This document shows, piece by piece, positions 1 to 11,100 of a DNA stretch of 64,000 bases; position 1 is the first letter of the stretch, and every line of letters starts with the position of its first letter. The notes under the pieces were generated by a model. The model saw nothing but the letters and a program-made list of their open reading frames with translations, had not been told where the DNA came from and searched no databases. Made by a program: the position numbers and the translations under genes. This DNA is from Breviolum minutum Mf 1.05b.01 (taxonomy: Eukaryota; Sar; Dinophyceae; Suessiales; Symbiodiniaceae). The stretch lies in the NCBI GenBank assembly GCA_000507305.1, contig DF239051.1, positions 332,438-396,437 of the forward strand, in the 5' to 3' direction.

Positions 1-2056
1 AAACGACGCTCCTCGCTGTCGTGGCGTTATATTGGAAACTCCTGGTTGGTGGCGCGTGTTCCACAGACCTATGACCGGGCAGAGGTACGGATTTCTTGAC
101 GTGACATTCCATGATTTCCATGTGACGTCCTGGTTGGATTGGTTGGTTAATAGGGATTCTTTACAGTGGCTTATTCGAAACTGAATATAAGTCAATAGTA
201 TTAATCCACTATACAAAAGACAACCTTCCAGTGATGCTTTTTAGAAGATTTAGTAGCATTGAGAATATTATTTTTGCCTCCCGGAAATGACTTGACATAT
301 TCCACCAAAAGTTGGGCTTTTTCAGAAATAGTGGATCGACTTAACTTAGAACTGGCCGCCCTCACAAACCATCCCAACTGATTAAACTTCATTAAAGGTG
401 AAATTCTTGCCATTTCGCCAGTGAGATGGTGTCAGGTATTGGGTGCGTTTTTTCCTGAATGGTTGGGCCATAAGAGTGGTTGGTGAAGAACAGATCGTTG
501 AGTCAGAAGCTGCCTATGAAAAAAAAACATGGAGTATCAAAGGAATGCTGAAAAATCCACTACCTGTGGATATCCCGTTGGAAGTTAGGATCAATGGGTT
601 GGTTGGTTGGATGTAACCTACTTATGGGGTTTTTGTCGGGGTTACAACCCACGGATCCCAACCTTTTACTAACTTTTTGGGACATCCAAGTACTTGTACC
701 AGCTGCTGTTCAAAAAAACAGGTTCTTTGAGTAGAAGCCTTAGGTGATTCAATTCGTGACCCAACTTGATTGATCAGATGATGAAGAGGAGGTCAAAAAC
801 AACCATCCCCAAAGGCTCCCCCCAAGAAAAAAGATCACCAGCAGAATTGCTAGACCTATCATTCCTATGATATGTTGACAAATATCAATATTACATGGGA
901 GGATTGGGAGGTGCATACCACCATGTAGATCCATTTCGTGTTGGTTTGCTCAAGCAAACCTCCAGGTAGTTTTGATGTTCCAACTGTCAGAGTGCGTTAC
1001 CAAGATGACCTGACAATGTTCCAACTACTAAATAACTACATCTCCCAGTTTTTTTTTGGGGGGGTGGTTTCTTTCTTCCCACGGGGATGTTTTGTTTGAA
1101 TGTTTTTTTTCGTTCCTCCAGGATCCGCAAGTTTCAGTGGCAGATGTCTTAGCTTTCCTTCACTCGGTGCGGGAGGGAGGGAATCAATGTTTGAAGGGAG
1201 CTGGAGCCGGGGGTATCTTGAAAAATCCCTTGTCATAAAGATTCCAAGGAAAGTTTTCCCTTATTTTGGTTGTGTCTTTCATTTGAACACTGAGATTGAC
1301 ATTGATTTTGGAAGTGTGATTTTAGTTGGCCACCTTATGTTTGTCATAAGAACAAACTAGAGAACTATAGGTTGGATCTACCCCCCATCCAGGACGCCAG
1401 TGGAAAGTGATCCCCGCCCCACCTAAATGTTTTATGTCATCCTGGTGGTGACTGGAATTCTGGAATCCTGCATCATGGGTAGGGGGTAGACCCAAATTCT
1501 GGTTGATGCTCTTTGGGAATAACGTTGCATTATTTAGCTTCATCTTCAGATATGTTAGTTCCCAGAAGGGTGCCTTTCAGGGCGAAGATATACAGTACTA
1601 ATCACCTCATAGTGAATGTTACTGTAAGTGAATGTCTGGTCATGTTGGTGGACTATGTCAGACTTTTCTTTGTGCTGTGGACTTAGTAGACAAACAGTGA
1701 CTATGTTCAGTTTTAACGACTTGTGTCAGATTCCACGAAGACGGAAGAATATATTTTATATATATAATAGAAATATAGACTATAGATAGATACATTATCT
1801 ACGCAGGCTCTGCCCAATTCATGGGTGATTGAGCTGAATCCATGTGTCATATTGATCTATAGGGAGTTGTGTTTGATCCGGCTTCAACGAATTCAGTGAG
1901 ATTTGGTGATATTCAGTGTCATGAGTTTCATCGTTGGTCTTGATTATTTCGTCTTGCAAGTGCAATGATTGCTCGGTCCTCATTCTGACTCAAAAGCAGG
2001 GCTCAAGGGTTGTCGTGATCATAGTAATCTTCGATTTCGAGTGGGTGTGCTCAGCC
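1..2056. other. Spacer with no supported gene
   Basis: No reading frame here shows a recognisable domain or a convincing splice-bounded exon. The stretch is AT-rich with T and G runs, and contains an AT-rich patch near 1745-1800 and one inverted-repeat element at 1372-1493. The sequence just before 2057 is the 5' flank of the LRR gene. Undetected short exons are possible. Confidence 0.5.
1372..1493. mobile_element. Short inverted-repeat element, possibly family H
   Basis: The left end (TTGGATCTACCCCCCATCC) is nearly the reverse complement of the right end (GGGTAGGGGGTAGACCCA), so about 122 bp could fold into a hairpin. Its right half contains GGTGGTGACTGG, also seen near 26125 in a family H copy. 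No coding capacity. It is probably a non-autonomous element; membership of family H is a guess. Confidence 0.45.
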
Positions 2057-3070
2057 ATGTCCTGTGAACTCGTATTGAACACCTTGCAAGGTGATTTCAT
2101 CACCCTTGAGGTTTTGATGGACAACACTGTTGGGGAGTTGAAGGCAATGCTACTTGATTATAAAACCGAAGATCCAGTTGAGCGCCAAATCATCACAGTT
2201 GAGCTGCTTCAAGCCTGTTCAATCATGGAGATGGATGATTCTCAGGAGCTCGGCAAAACAGGGTTTTTGGAGGCTGAAGCCGCAGCGATAACAGTCGTTT
2301 ACAAAAGAAACGAAGTGGAAGCTGCAACTCAAGCTGAAGTCCATACTCAGGGGCTCTTTCACTTGAACATTCCTCCTGATTTGACAAGAATTTCCCCGGA
2401 AGCTTTCCAGGGCTGCAGTAACCTGGTTTCAGTCACCATCACGCAGTCAGTGACTGACATTGGGCACTGTTCCTTTCTAGATTGCGCCTCTCTCGCGAGC
2501 GTCACTTTGGGTGAGTCTGTAACGCAGATTGGAGATCACGCCTTTGATGGCTGTTCTTCTTTGTCGAGCGTCACTTTCGGTGAGTCTGTGACAGATATTG
2601 GAGACCACGCCTTTGACGGCTGCTCTTCTTTGTCCAGCATCACTTTTGGTAAGTCAGTGACTCGCATTGGGCACTGTTCCTTTCAAGATTGCACCTCTCT
2701 AGCGAGCGTCACTTTGGGTGAGTCCGTGACGCAGATTGGAGACCACGCCTTTGATGGCTGTTCTTCTTTGTCGAGCGTCATTATTGGTGATTCTGTGACA
2801 TACATTGGGAAGTCCGCCTTTGCAAGCTGCTCCTCGTTGGAGGACGTCACTTTGGGTGAGTCTGTGACGCAGATTGGAGACCACGCCTTTGACGGCTGCT
2901 CTTCTTTGTCGAGCGTCACTTTCGGTGAGTCTGTTGTGGCATACATTGGGCATTCTGCCTTTGCACGCTGCTCCTCGTTGGCGAGCGTCACTTTCGATTT
3001 CTGTGTGCCTTGCATTGAGGAAGGCGCTTTTGAAGAGTGGACTTCCTTGGCCGACCATCACCTTTTGTAA
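2057..3070 (+). CDS. Ubiquitin-like/BspA-type leucine-rich repeat protein
   Basis: Intronless frame of about 337 residues starting at MSCELV. The frame stays open 41 codons upstream, but this ATG begins the conserved-looking domain. Residues 1-85 resemble a ubiquitin-like fold (MSCELVLNTLQG, then TVGELKAML). From about residue 108 there are ten 23-residue repeats of the type SVTQIGDHAFDGCSSLSSVT, typical of BspA-like LRR_5 proteins, which form solenoids for protein binding. No signal peptide or membrane segment is visible, so a cytosolic adaptor role is likely but inferred. The last repeat is abnormal: after EEWTSLAD the frame runs into HHLL and a stop, while the +1 frame continues as a plausible repeat (TITFCKQLSLAE). 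The 3' end may therefore be frameshifted. The ankyrin genes at 58.5 and 63.5 kb have the same plan of ubiquitin-like front plus repeats. Confidence 0.85.
   Translation: MSCELVLNTLQGDFITLEVLMDNTVGELKAMLLDYKTEDPVERQIITVELLQACSIMEMDDSQELGKTGFLEAEAAAITVVYKRNEVEAATQAEVHTQGLFHLNIPPDLTRISPEAFQGCSNLVSVTITQSVTDIGHCSFLDCASLASVTLGESVTQIGDHAFDGCSSLSSVTFGESVTDIGDHAFDGCSSLSSITFGKSVTRIGHCSFQDCTSLASVTLGESVTQIGDHAFDGCSSLSSVIIGDSVTYIGKSAFASCSSLEDVTLGESVTQIGDHAFDGCSSLSSVTFGESVVAYIGHSAFARCSSLASVTFDFCVPCIEEGAFEEWTSLADHHLL
2378..3067 (+). repeat. 69-bp tandem repeat encoding LRR units
   Basis: Ten tandem 69-bp units, each one 23-residue LRR. Three units share the block GTGACGCAGATTGGAGA with little change while others vary, as expected from unequal exchange within the array. 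One unit has an extra codon (SVVAYIGHSAF). Confidence 0.85.
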
Positions 3071-4443
3071 GCAACTATCATTGGCCGAACACATCGTAAA
3101 CAAAATATGTTCCTGGTGCTGCCCTTTGGCGAGCAAGAAACATTTTTTAAAGATGGGTTCCTTGTGAAAGTTTGAGGTCTGTGACGTGCCTTTTTCCAGC
3201 TTGTTCAAAGGCGCGATCCTTATCAAAACCGGCACAAACCAGAAGTTTGTTGCAAACCATGCCTCTGGCCCCCAAAACAATGCGTGTGCTTGCTGCGTTG
3301 GATTGCGCCTCATGACTTCAACTAAGCCTGCATTAAAAGATAGATAATCCAATTTTATGGTCATAGGACAAGGGCTGACAAAAATAAACATAGAAAACAT
3401 GTTTTGGAAACCACAATAAGATCAAACCTCCATTTTCCATCATTTTCCACCAAAAACTCCTTGAGTGCCTGGTATTGAACTTGGGTGGAGCAGTGAAGGT
3501 AGGGAACGTGAACCACATCGTTATGTATTGAGCAGCTTGAGACGATTTGCAATGAGACTCAAGGAGTTGTTTCGACTATATGACTATACCTGGGAACTCC
3601 TTATGCTGCAGAATTCTTGCTGTTTGGGGAATTTATGCTTTTTTTTGAAACCGGCAGTTTTTTTTTGCTTTCGAGCGTTTCTTGGATTTCTGGTATGTTG
3701 ATGAATTTAGCCACGTGACATCATCAATTCCATTCAAATCCACTTTTGATGAGCACTAAAGTCTTTGGTTTGGTAGTATTGGGACTAAACAATTTTCAAC
3801 AATAGATCAAAGAACTGCCGAGCTCCAAAACAAACTTCCAAAACTGATCACACCCCCGGTCGCTGCGATTCTTTTTTTGACGTCCCATAGCGGACGCTCA
3901 TGGAAGTTCATCAAGATCCAAAGCCTTAAGAGGCGCTTCTGGCTCGTTATAAGGGGTGGATTGGAAGCTGCTGGACGTGGGAAACGGAAAATGGATAAGA
4001 AATTGTGCGCTCTCATCTAAGTTGGGGGAATCAAACTTATCCCGAAAGGATTTGAATCTCTCAAGTGGTAAGGATTGGTAAGGCCATAGATTTGGAGCCA
4101 TGGCTGGTGAATTAGCAACTGTGTGGGAGTCACGCTCTTGCTTAAGGGCCAGGGCCAGGGTCAATGGCCGCATAACCATGTGGACAAAGAAGGATAACAA
4201 GGAGCTTGTTGGTGTAGTAACATCTCCATGCTGTTCCTTGAATGCTGTTCCTCTCACGCTCATGGCATCTTGGTGGGTATCTCAAAAAGCTACACCCGGT
4301 ACAATCCCCATTGATGACATTCGGCTGGAGGCTTGACTTGGGAAATTGATGGGCACTTTGGTTTGGACATGTTTGGAAAAAATAGTTAGATTCAGTACGA
4401 AGAAACTCCAATTTTTCAAATATATTTTTTTTCATCATAATAG
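3071..4443. other. Spacer after LRR gene; no firm gene
   Basis: The first 100 bases may be the out-of-frame tail of the LRR gene. Frames open on both strands around 3898-4340 (for example + strand ...ASWWVSQKATPGTIPIDD and a - strand frame ending ALDLDELP), but neither has a domain or clear splice context. A real exon cannot be excluded. Confidence 0.35.
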
Positions 4444-4619
4444 TTCAGAAACTGGCATCCCTGTGAAGGTGACCAAGTGGAGGGAGCTAAGTGGCCTTGA
4501 CGATTGTCTGGGGTCCATTGCTACCGACAGCTGGGGCCTAAAACGTATGTTTAGCCAATCCTTACGTCGCTGGCTCTCAGGATCCAAACGTCCCAGAGAA
4601 CCTTTTGCTGAGCTATTAA
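4444..4619 (+). CDS. Candidate internal exon, unknown protein
   Basis: Open stretch between an AG (AATAG) and a GT (ATTAA/GTTTTAG), reading SETGIPVKVTKWRELSGLDD and on to SKRPREPFAELL. Composition is protein-like (Trp, Arg, Lys, acidic residues) and unlike the T-rich flanks. It lies 186 bases before the start I chose for the next gene, so it is either the last part of an unseen upstream gene or an earlier exon of that gene. No family recognised. Confidence 0.4.
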
Positions 4620-4804
4620 GTTTTAGTGAGTCATTGTTTTGAACTTCTGTTTATGTAGCCCGATCCTATGCTTGATCTTCGAATTTGATCAAATGTAATC
4701 CCAAAACCTCAAAACCATAAACACATGTTTGAAAATAGTCATCCCTACACAAAATTGAAAAGGTAAAAGGACTATGCATGGTTTTATTCTGTCCGATCTT
4801 AAAA

Positions 4805-7075
4805 ATGGATCACCCTGCTCGCCAAAGTTACGCCAAGGACCCAGCAATGAGGGAGTTCTGGAGCATCTTGGATTTTGCCTGGGGCAGTGGCAGCACTGCT
4901 GGGGACGTGAGCAGTGACGGCGGGGATGACGGTGTGGATGGCAATGATGATGATGATGTTATCACCCCTTCGCCTAATGGTGGCCATGGTGGTGTTGGTC
5001 GCAATGAAACATTGGAACCTGAACCTGAAGCATTGGTTTGTCAGCATGATAGCTATGGCATCCCTCCAAGTCAATCCGAGGAAGATTCTCTTATGGTAAA
5101 TCCTGACACTCAAGAGGTTGACCCAGAAAACTCTGAAGTTGCAGAAACAGTCATGGATGCTCCTACCAATTCCCCTTCTGGATCCAAGACCTTGGAACCT
5201 TTGGGGAAGGATTGCCAATCTCCCGCTCCATCGATGGCGGCATCAGAGCCTTCTGGTGCATCGGCTTCAGCGCTGATCTCAGCTCAGCCTGCGGAAGATG
5301 GACTAGCAGAAAAGTTTGCCAAGATCCAAGCTCTTAGGTGGGGTTGATAAAATTTTTGAGTCCAAAGTTGCGCTGGTAATTTTGGAGGCTAAACTTTGCC
5401 CCCTATTAATGCCATTAATGCTGTTGTTTTTGTTTGTTTAGTATCAATACAGTACATCCATACCAGGATGGATTTTTTTTTTTGCTTTTATTGACCCTTG
5501 CAGGGCCATTCTTGCGAAACGTGGTGGAACTGGCATGGATCGTACGAAATCCAGCAGCTCAATTTCAAAGTGATTGTCTATAAGTTTTCTTTTGGGGTGG
5601 TGGGATGTAACTAATTCAAGTTGTCACTGATTATGATTAATCTTTTTGTGATGACATCCCTACCGCACCTCAAGGTGCGAACTTGGACAACCTTGAGACA
5701 CTTCCCATGGATCAATCCGCTATGGACATTTCTATTCAAAAAGCAGCTTCTTTTGGAGATGTTGTTGACCTTGACTCGCCACCACAAGCTGGCAAGGCAT
5801 GGGGACTTGAAAGCAACCCTTGTTACACCCTAGTATTTTATTGGCTCTTCACAAAATTGAAACAACATGAAACAAATGATAATGAAAACTCTTTCCCATC
5901 ATGAAACGAATTACTGATGATGAAAACTCTTTTTCATCCAGTTCGTATCGACAACACCTCCAATCCCACTGACATGTCCAACATGTGAGGCGGAGGAAAG
6001 CGTCAAGGACAAAGTGGACGACGCCAAGGAGAACAAGGAGAAGACACGACCTGTTGACGCTGCCACAGAAGCTCTCCTCACTCAAGAGCCGCCTGTTCTG
6101 ATGCGCCGGGAGCAACTTCAATCAAACTTCAGACACCAGGTGGAGGAGGATGAGGAGCAGGAGCCGGAGGCGGAGAATCCAGACAATGAAGAGGAGGAGA
6201 AGGACGAACCGAAGGCCACCAAAGCGAAAGCTAAGGCCAAATCGAAAGCTTCGGCCAAGGCCAAGGCCAAAGCGAAAGCTTCGGCCAAGGCCAAGGCCAA
6301 AGCGAAAGCTTCGGCCAAAGCCAAGGCCAAAGCGAAAGCTTCGGCCAAAGCCAAGGCCAAAGCAAAAGCTTCGGCCAAAAGCAAAAGCAAGGCCAAAAGA
6401 GATGCCGCTGAGAAAGATGACACGGAGGTTGACGACGAGCAAGAGAAGAAGAAAGGCAGAACTTCGGAATGTGAAGTAGTTGCTTTTGATGGCCGCGTGA
6501 AATTGAAGCCCAAAACGTTCGCTCGCCGGTATGCCCCACAAGATGGCCTTCCTCTCCTTCGCTTTCAAGCCATTGAAGAGACCTACATGGCAGATGTGGC
6601 GCCGAAGGTCAACAAGCAAAGTGCTTTCCAGGACTGTGTGGGTTAGTCTTGGTGGGTGGTGTGTCAGTATGCCCATTGTTCAAATCCTATTGTAATGACG
6701 AATGGCTTTTTATCCCATCTCAGCCCATCAAAATTTAATGGCAACTGTATCAAATACAATTGGCTTTTTATACCATCTTGGCGCCCCAAAAATCGCAACT
6801 GTATCAGTCACACTTCTTTTGATTCCATCTTGAACCCCCAAGATAGCAAATGTATCAGATACACTTGGTTTTTCTTATCCCAGTTTGGCGCCCCCAAGAT
6901 AGACCCTTGTTTTCTCCCATCTTTACAACCCAGATTTTCGCAGGATGGGTACTTCAAGCTGTGTATGAAGGAGATGAAATCAGTCAGCGCCTTTCCAGCG
7001 CTCCTTAAGATTGCGAAGCAATGTGCCATGAAGTGGTTGGAGGATGAATCCGTTCGCAACTTTGTCATGAAATAA
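4805..7075 (+). CDS. Acidic and Lys/Ala-repeat protein of a dinoflagellate-expanded family
   Basis: At least five exons: about 4805-5337, 5504-5569, ~5660-5796, 5942-6636 and 6944-7075. Start chosen at MDHPARQSYAKDP, the first Met of the open frame. Exon 1 is acidic and low-complexity (DGGDDGVDGNDDDD). Exon 3 ends in AAG/GCATGG, a GC donor whose phase fits exon 4. Exon 4 holds a five-fold 10-residue repeat (KAKASAKAKA), then VKLKPKTFARRYAPQ. The last exon reads DGYFKLCMKEMKSVSAF and ends NFVMK-stop. The K/A repeat plus FARR segment is, as I remember, the N-terminal signature of large multicopy dinoflagellate hypothetical proteins. Function unknown; the basic repeat suggests nucleic-acid or chromatin binding (inference). 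The start of exon 3 is not resolved. Confidence 0.6.
6241..6390 (+). repeat. 30-bp coding minisatellite (Lys/Ala)
   Basis: Five copies of a 30-bp unit beginning AGCGAAAGCTTCGGCCAA (starts at 6241, 6271, 6301, 6331, 6361), each encoding KAKASAKAKA or close. It is in frame in the gene's fourth exon. Internal copies are nearly identical, so copy number probably varies between alleles. Confidence 0.9.
6672..6902. repeat. Degenerate ~56-bp tandem repeat filling an intron
   Basis: About four diverged units, each with CTGTATCA..ACA followed by TGGCTTTTTATACCATCTTGGCGCCCC-like sequence (starts near 6672, 6742, 6797, 6847). It occupies most of the 6637-6943 intron of the gene above. Confidence 0.65.
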
Positions 7076-8138
7076 TTGGCAAATTTTGAGATCTTCCATT
7101 CCGCCCCCTTGAATCCTGTAAACCACATAATCTTTAGCTTTTAATCTTTTACTGGCCAGTCTACACATTCGAGGTCCACATCATAAGTAGATCCTGCCCC
7201 TTATGATGAATGGCTTTTGGGCCATGGCTGACACCGAGCTTGGATTTAACTTGGCTGAGATGGGGCTCCGCCAGTTTTTTAGCCTTGCTGTGGATAGGCA
7301 GCTGTGGAAAGATCCTAGCATCGTAACCTAGGATTATTTTTGGAAGTCCCATGAGCGGACACAGTTCTGACTTCTGATCCCATTTCTTTCCATAACCCAA
7401 AGTTACAATCGCATTTGAAAACAACACACGTAAGAGTTTTGTTTGAGGGCGCCATCTTCTAGAAAAATGAAATGTGTAGTTTGTCGTAGTCCGGATTGAA
7501 TGGTGGGGTCAAGGCTTTGTAGCGATGGCAGCGCCAGTGATGTAAACACTGGCATGGAAAATTCAGGAAAAATCGCCACCAGTCTTCCTTCATGTCACCT
7601 ACAATTAGGTGTTCATCGTGTCCCCTTAGCTGTACCCGCCTTTTGCCAGGTGTTTCCATGAAGCCTCGTTCCCGTTCCGAGGACTGCCACAACCGATCAC
7701 ATTTAGGGCTGCAGGATTTAAAAATCAAAAACTTAAAATCAAAAACTTGAACCTAGTTAGATTATCTCAAGTTCATTTCCTTTTCATTTCGAGGTCCCAA
7801 ACCGATTGGATTCATCATACCTGCTTTACCAATGCCTTCATCTCAGGATGAAACGTGGAAGAAGCCAGTGCAATTTGGCGAAGTACGGGGTGCTCAATAA
7901 CTCTGGTGCTAGTGCCACTGGCATGTTTCAAAAAAACATCGCAATCACAGTCACACTTTTAGCAGGAAAAAGATGAACAAGTCAGGAATGAACGAATAAA
8001 CCGAATAAGCTTTAGATTTGAAAGACTGCAAAACGATGAATTTGCTGATATATTTGGTGTACTGTTTTCCTTTTTTGCTGAAGACCGTACTGGGTAGCCT
8101 TTTCCTGTCACCACAGCAGTCGGCCTTTTCAGCGGACC
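7076..8138. other. Spacer between two same-strand genes
   Basis: No supported exon. Frames on the - strand (for example 7161-7427, 7459-7728) lack domains and splice context. A short direct repeat (AAAATCAAAAACTT twice) lies at 7721-7750. None of the ~100-bp inverted-repeat families is seen here. Confidence 0.45.
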
Positions 8139-11100
8139 ATGGCCACAAAAATCACAGAGCAGCAACTGATCCTGGCAATCCGCCGTATGCTCGCCATCAA
8201 AATTCCTCTTGATTCTAGGCTTATCTAGGCGCTAAGATTCTTATAGTCAAACTTGTTGAGAATGATTGAGAATGCGATGATTCGTAATGATCTCAACCAA
8301 AACCAAAAAAATCCAAGCGAACGGACATGAACAACTCCATGAACTAAGGACTTCATCTACCTGGTTTTGCTGGCCAGCTGGATCTCCAAGAAGTACCCAT
8401 GGGGAGATAAACCTTTGGATTTGATTGAGTATTTTGCTGGGGTGTCTAGGATTTGCAAGCTGGCATCCTGGATGGGATATGAAGCACGTGGCTTCGAAAT
8501 CTTGTACGATACCCCACCAAGTGGACTTGCTGGTCATTCCAAAATGCCACATAGGTCTGCCTTTGATTTCAATGGTGAAGCTGGTTTTTTGAGCTTTGAT
8601 TGCAGTTAAACCAAGTTTGTGATAACTGTGATAATTTTGGAATGCGTTTTCTGAATACAATCTTTTTACCTCCTGATGATGTATCCTTCGATCAAAGGCT
8701 AGCGGTGATGATGATTCTTCAAGGTGAATTTGGGATGCTTTTGGCCTTCCTGGCCCCAGTTTGCTCCAGCTGGAGTGCTGTAAACCTTGCCTCCTCTGGC
8801 CGCAGCATCCTTGCAGCTTTGGGCTATACCAGCAGGGTCTCGGTTCGTCGTGGAAACAAAATGGTGGCAAGGACGGGTTTGGGTTGAACAGGTGTACTGT
8901 TTTTACATCATGTATTGCTGAAAATCTTTCCTTGAGAGTATGGTATTCCATCAAAAACGTAGCTGGCCAAGATAGTTCGTATTCCATCAAAACGGAAGGA
9001 CTGCATTGCTAGTGGCACTTATTTGCTGCCTTGATGGGATCTTCGCGGTGGAAAATCCAGCTACATCACTAGTACTTCTACATCCTAGGCTGTTGGAACT
9101 GTTCAAAAATTTGCGATTGGCTGGAATCAAGGTAGCAGGTAGCCTGACTCATGCTACGTGAAGATACTTTAAGTTTGACATGACTTTTTGAGAACCTGTG
9201 AATTTCCATGTGATGATGAAACTTTTACATCAACATCCCAACCCGGTCATCGCCGCTCCAAGGTATACAAGAACATCTTCCACATGAAGGTCTTTGGTTC
9301 GAGGACTGAGAAACCCACTATGCTGCTCTCAAACGCTCCTGCTTTGTCAGCTTTCCATGGTCGGCGTTTGAAACGGGCCAAACATTCCAAACCTTTATGC
9401 CGCAAGTATCGGGATGCTATGGGACGGCCAGCTTTCACTGGCACCAAATGGTTGAAGAAATCACAGAAACTAGTTTGTCAATGTTTTGTTTTTGGGAATG
9501 GTGAGGGCGTTACCCAGGGATAAAGGCCTGCCACACAAATTCCTTTTTAAAGAAACGATTGAGTTCATCATAGCTGAGGATTTATCCAGCAAAATTTGCC
9601 CGTGCTGTGGTGGGACTCATTCCTAAGATTCGGTGGTCCAAACGAGATGAGTTCAAAACAGCACCTGAGTTCAAAATCAGAGTTGACATGTTCAACACTT
9701 ACTGTAGTTTTTAGCCAATTCAAGCCAACTCGTTGTCATCTGGGGGTGATCTTGTATGACATCGGCATTCCCACACCCACCGTGCCAATCACTGCTGTTG
9801 AGGTGAATGAAGACTCTCCTTTGCGGCTCATCCTGGCCATGGCTCCGCGCTCTACCTGGGACGAAGCGGAGTTGTACGACTGTGTGAGATATGCACGGGG
9901 CATGCGTAATTTCAAAATCCCAGAACACATGATTGAAATTGACAATCTCCTTCGTGATCGCTTGTCTAGGAAAAATACATAGGATGGCCATTAAACACAA
10001 AGGCTATCATGCCAATTCATTTTCCCAGCTCATCACCATGAATTGTTGGGGCCAGTTCATGATCGCAACATTTTGTTCAAAATCCAAAAAAATTTCGAGC
10101 GTAAAAACCCGTTGAAACGGCGTAAAAAACAACAAATTTGAGAGTGATCCAGTTCAATCATTTGGTGTCTTAAATCGGTCCGGATACATGATGAGCTGGA
10201 TGGATGAGAAAAATTCAGTCAAACCACTCCGAACCATTGGGGCGGACCCAAAAAAAGACAACTTGAGACAAACATAGACAAACAATCATTGATGTGCTTG
10301 GAGAAGATCTTTATAATGATTTGCTGCTTTGCAAAACATTTAGTTGTGTGAGATCACGTATACTACTAAGCTGCGCTGGCTTGACTCTCTTTTTCCATTC
10401 TCTTGTGTGACATCAACAATAAATGATTTATGCACACCAAGCCTGCCCAAAGCACTATGCATCAAAAAAAACTATGGCATTTTATGATTGCAGGGTGCAT
10501 TTGGTTTCAAGGCTTTCTTTACCACTGATTCAGTTGGCCAAAGTCCAATGGCCGACGAGCTTCGGAGCAATTTATGGTCGGCTGAAACATTGACCCGAGG
10601 GATTCAGTCGGTTCAGCTACAAACGGAAGATCTACTTCGGTTTGAATCCATGTCGGATGAAGCCCTCCTTGCTCAACTTCAGGATGACTAAAACATACTA
10701 AAACTTTAGATGTTTTCCTTAGCTTTGTTTGAACTTTAGATGTTTTCCTCCACACTTCCTCTTCTGAGTTGGCTGCAGGAGTTGAAGTGTGAACTCGAGG
10801 ATGAACCTGAAGGCGCAGCGGCTGATAGTGAGGTGGCAGCTCCGGTTGAAACACCGGGCTTGGAACCAACGCTGGGTGAGGATGAGGAACCCCTACTTAC
10901 TGGATTTGAACCTTGGGAGTCGAAGGCAAACCCAGATAGTCAGGGCTGGCAACTTCGGTATCCTGATTCCCTTATGCAGCTTCACCATCATACCGATGAG
11001 CATTTGAAAATGATGTATGAAAGGGATTCTTATCTTGGCACATGGTAAATTTTACTTATTGGCACATCAACGTGTAAAGTTCAAACATGTGGACCTGAAC

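Noticed and set aside
6118..6676. Long - strand frames over the Lys/Ala repeat
   Set aside because: Shadow of the + strand coding minisatellite.
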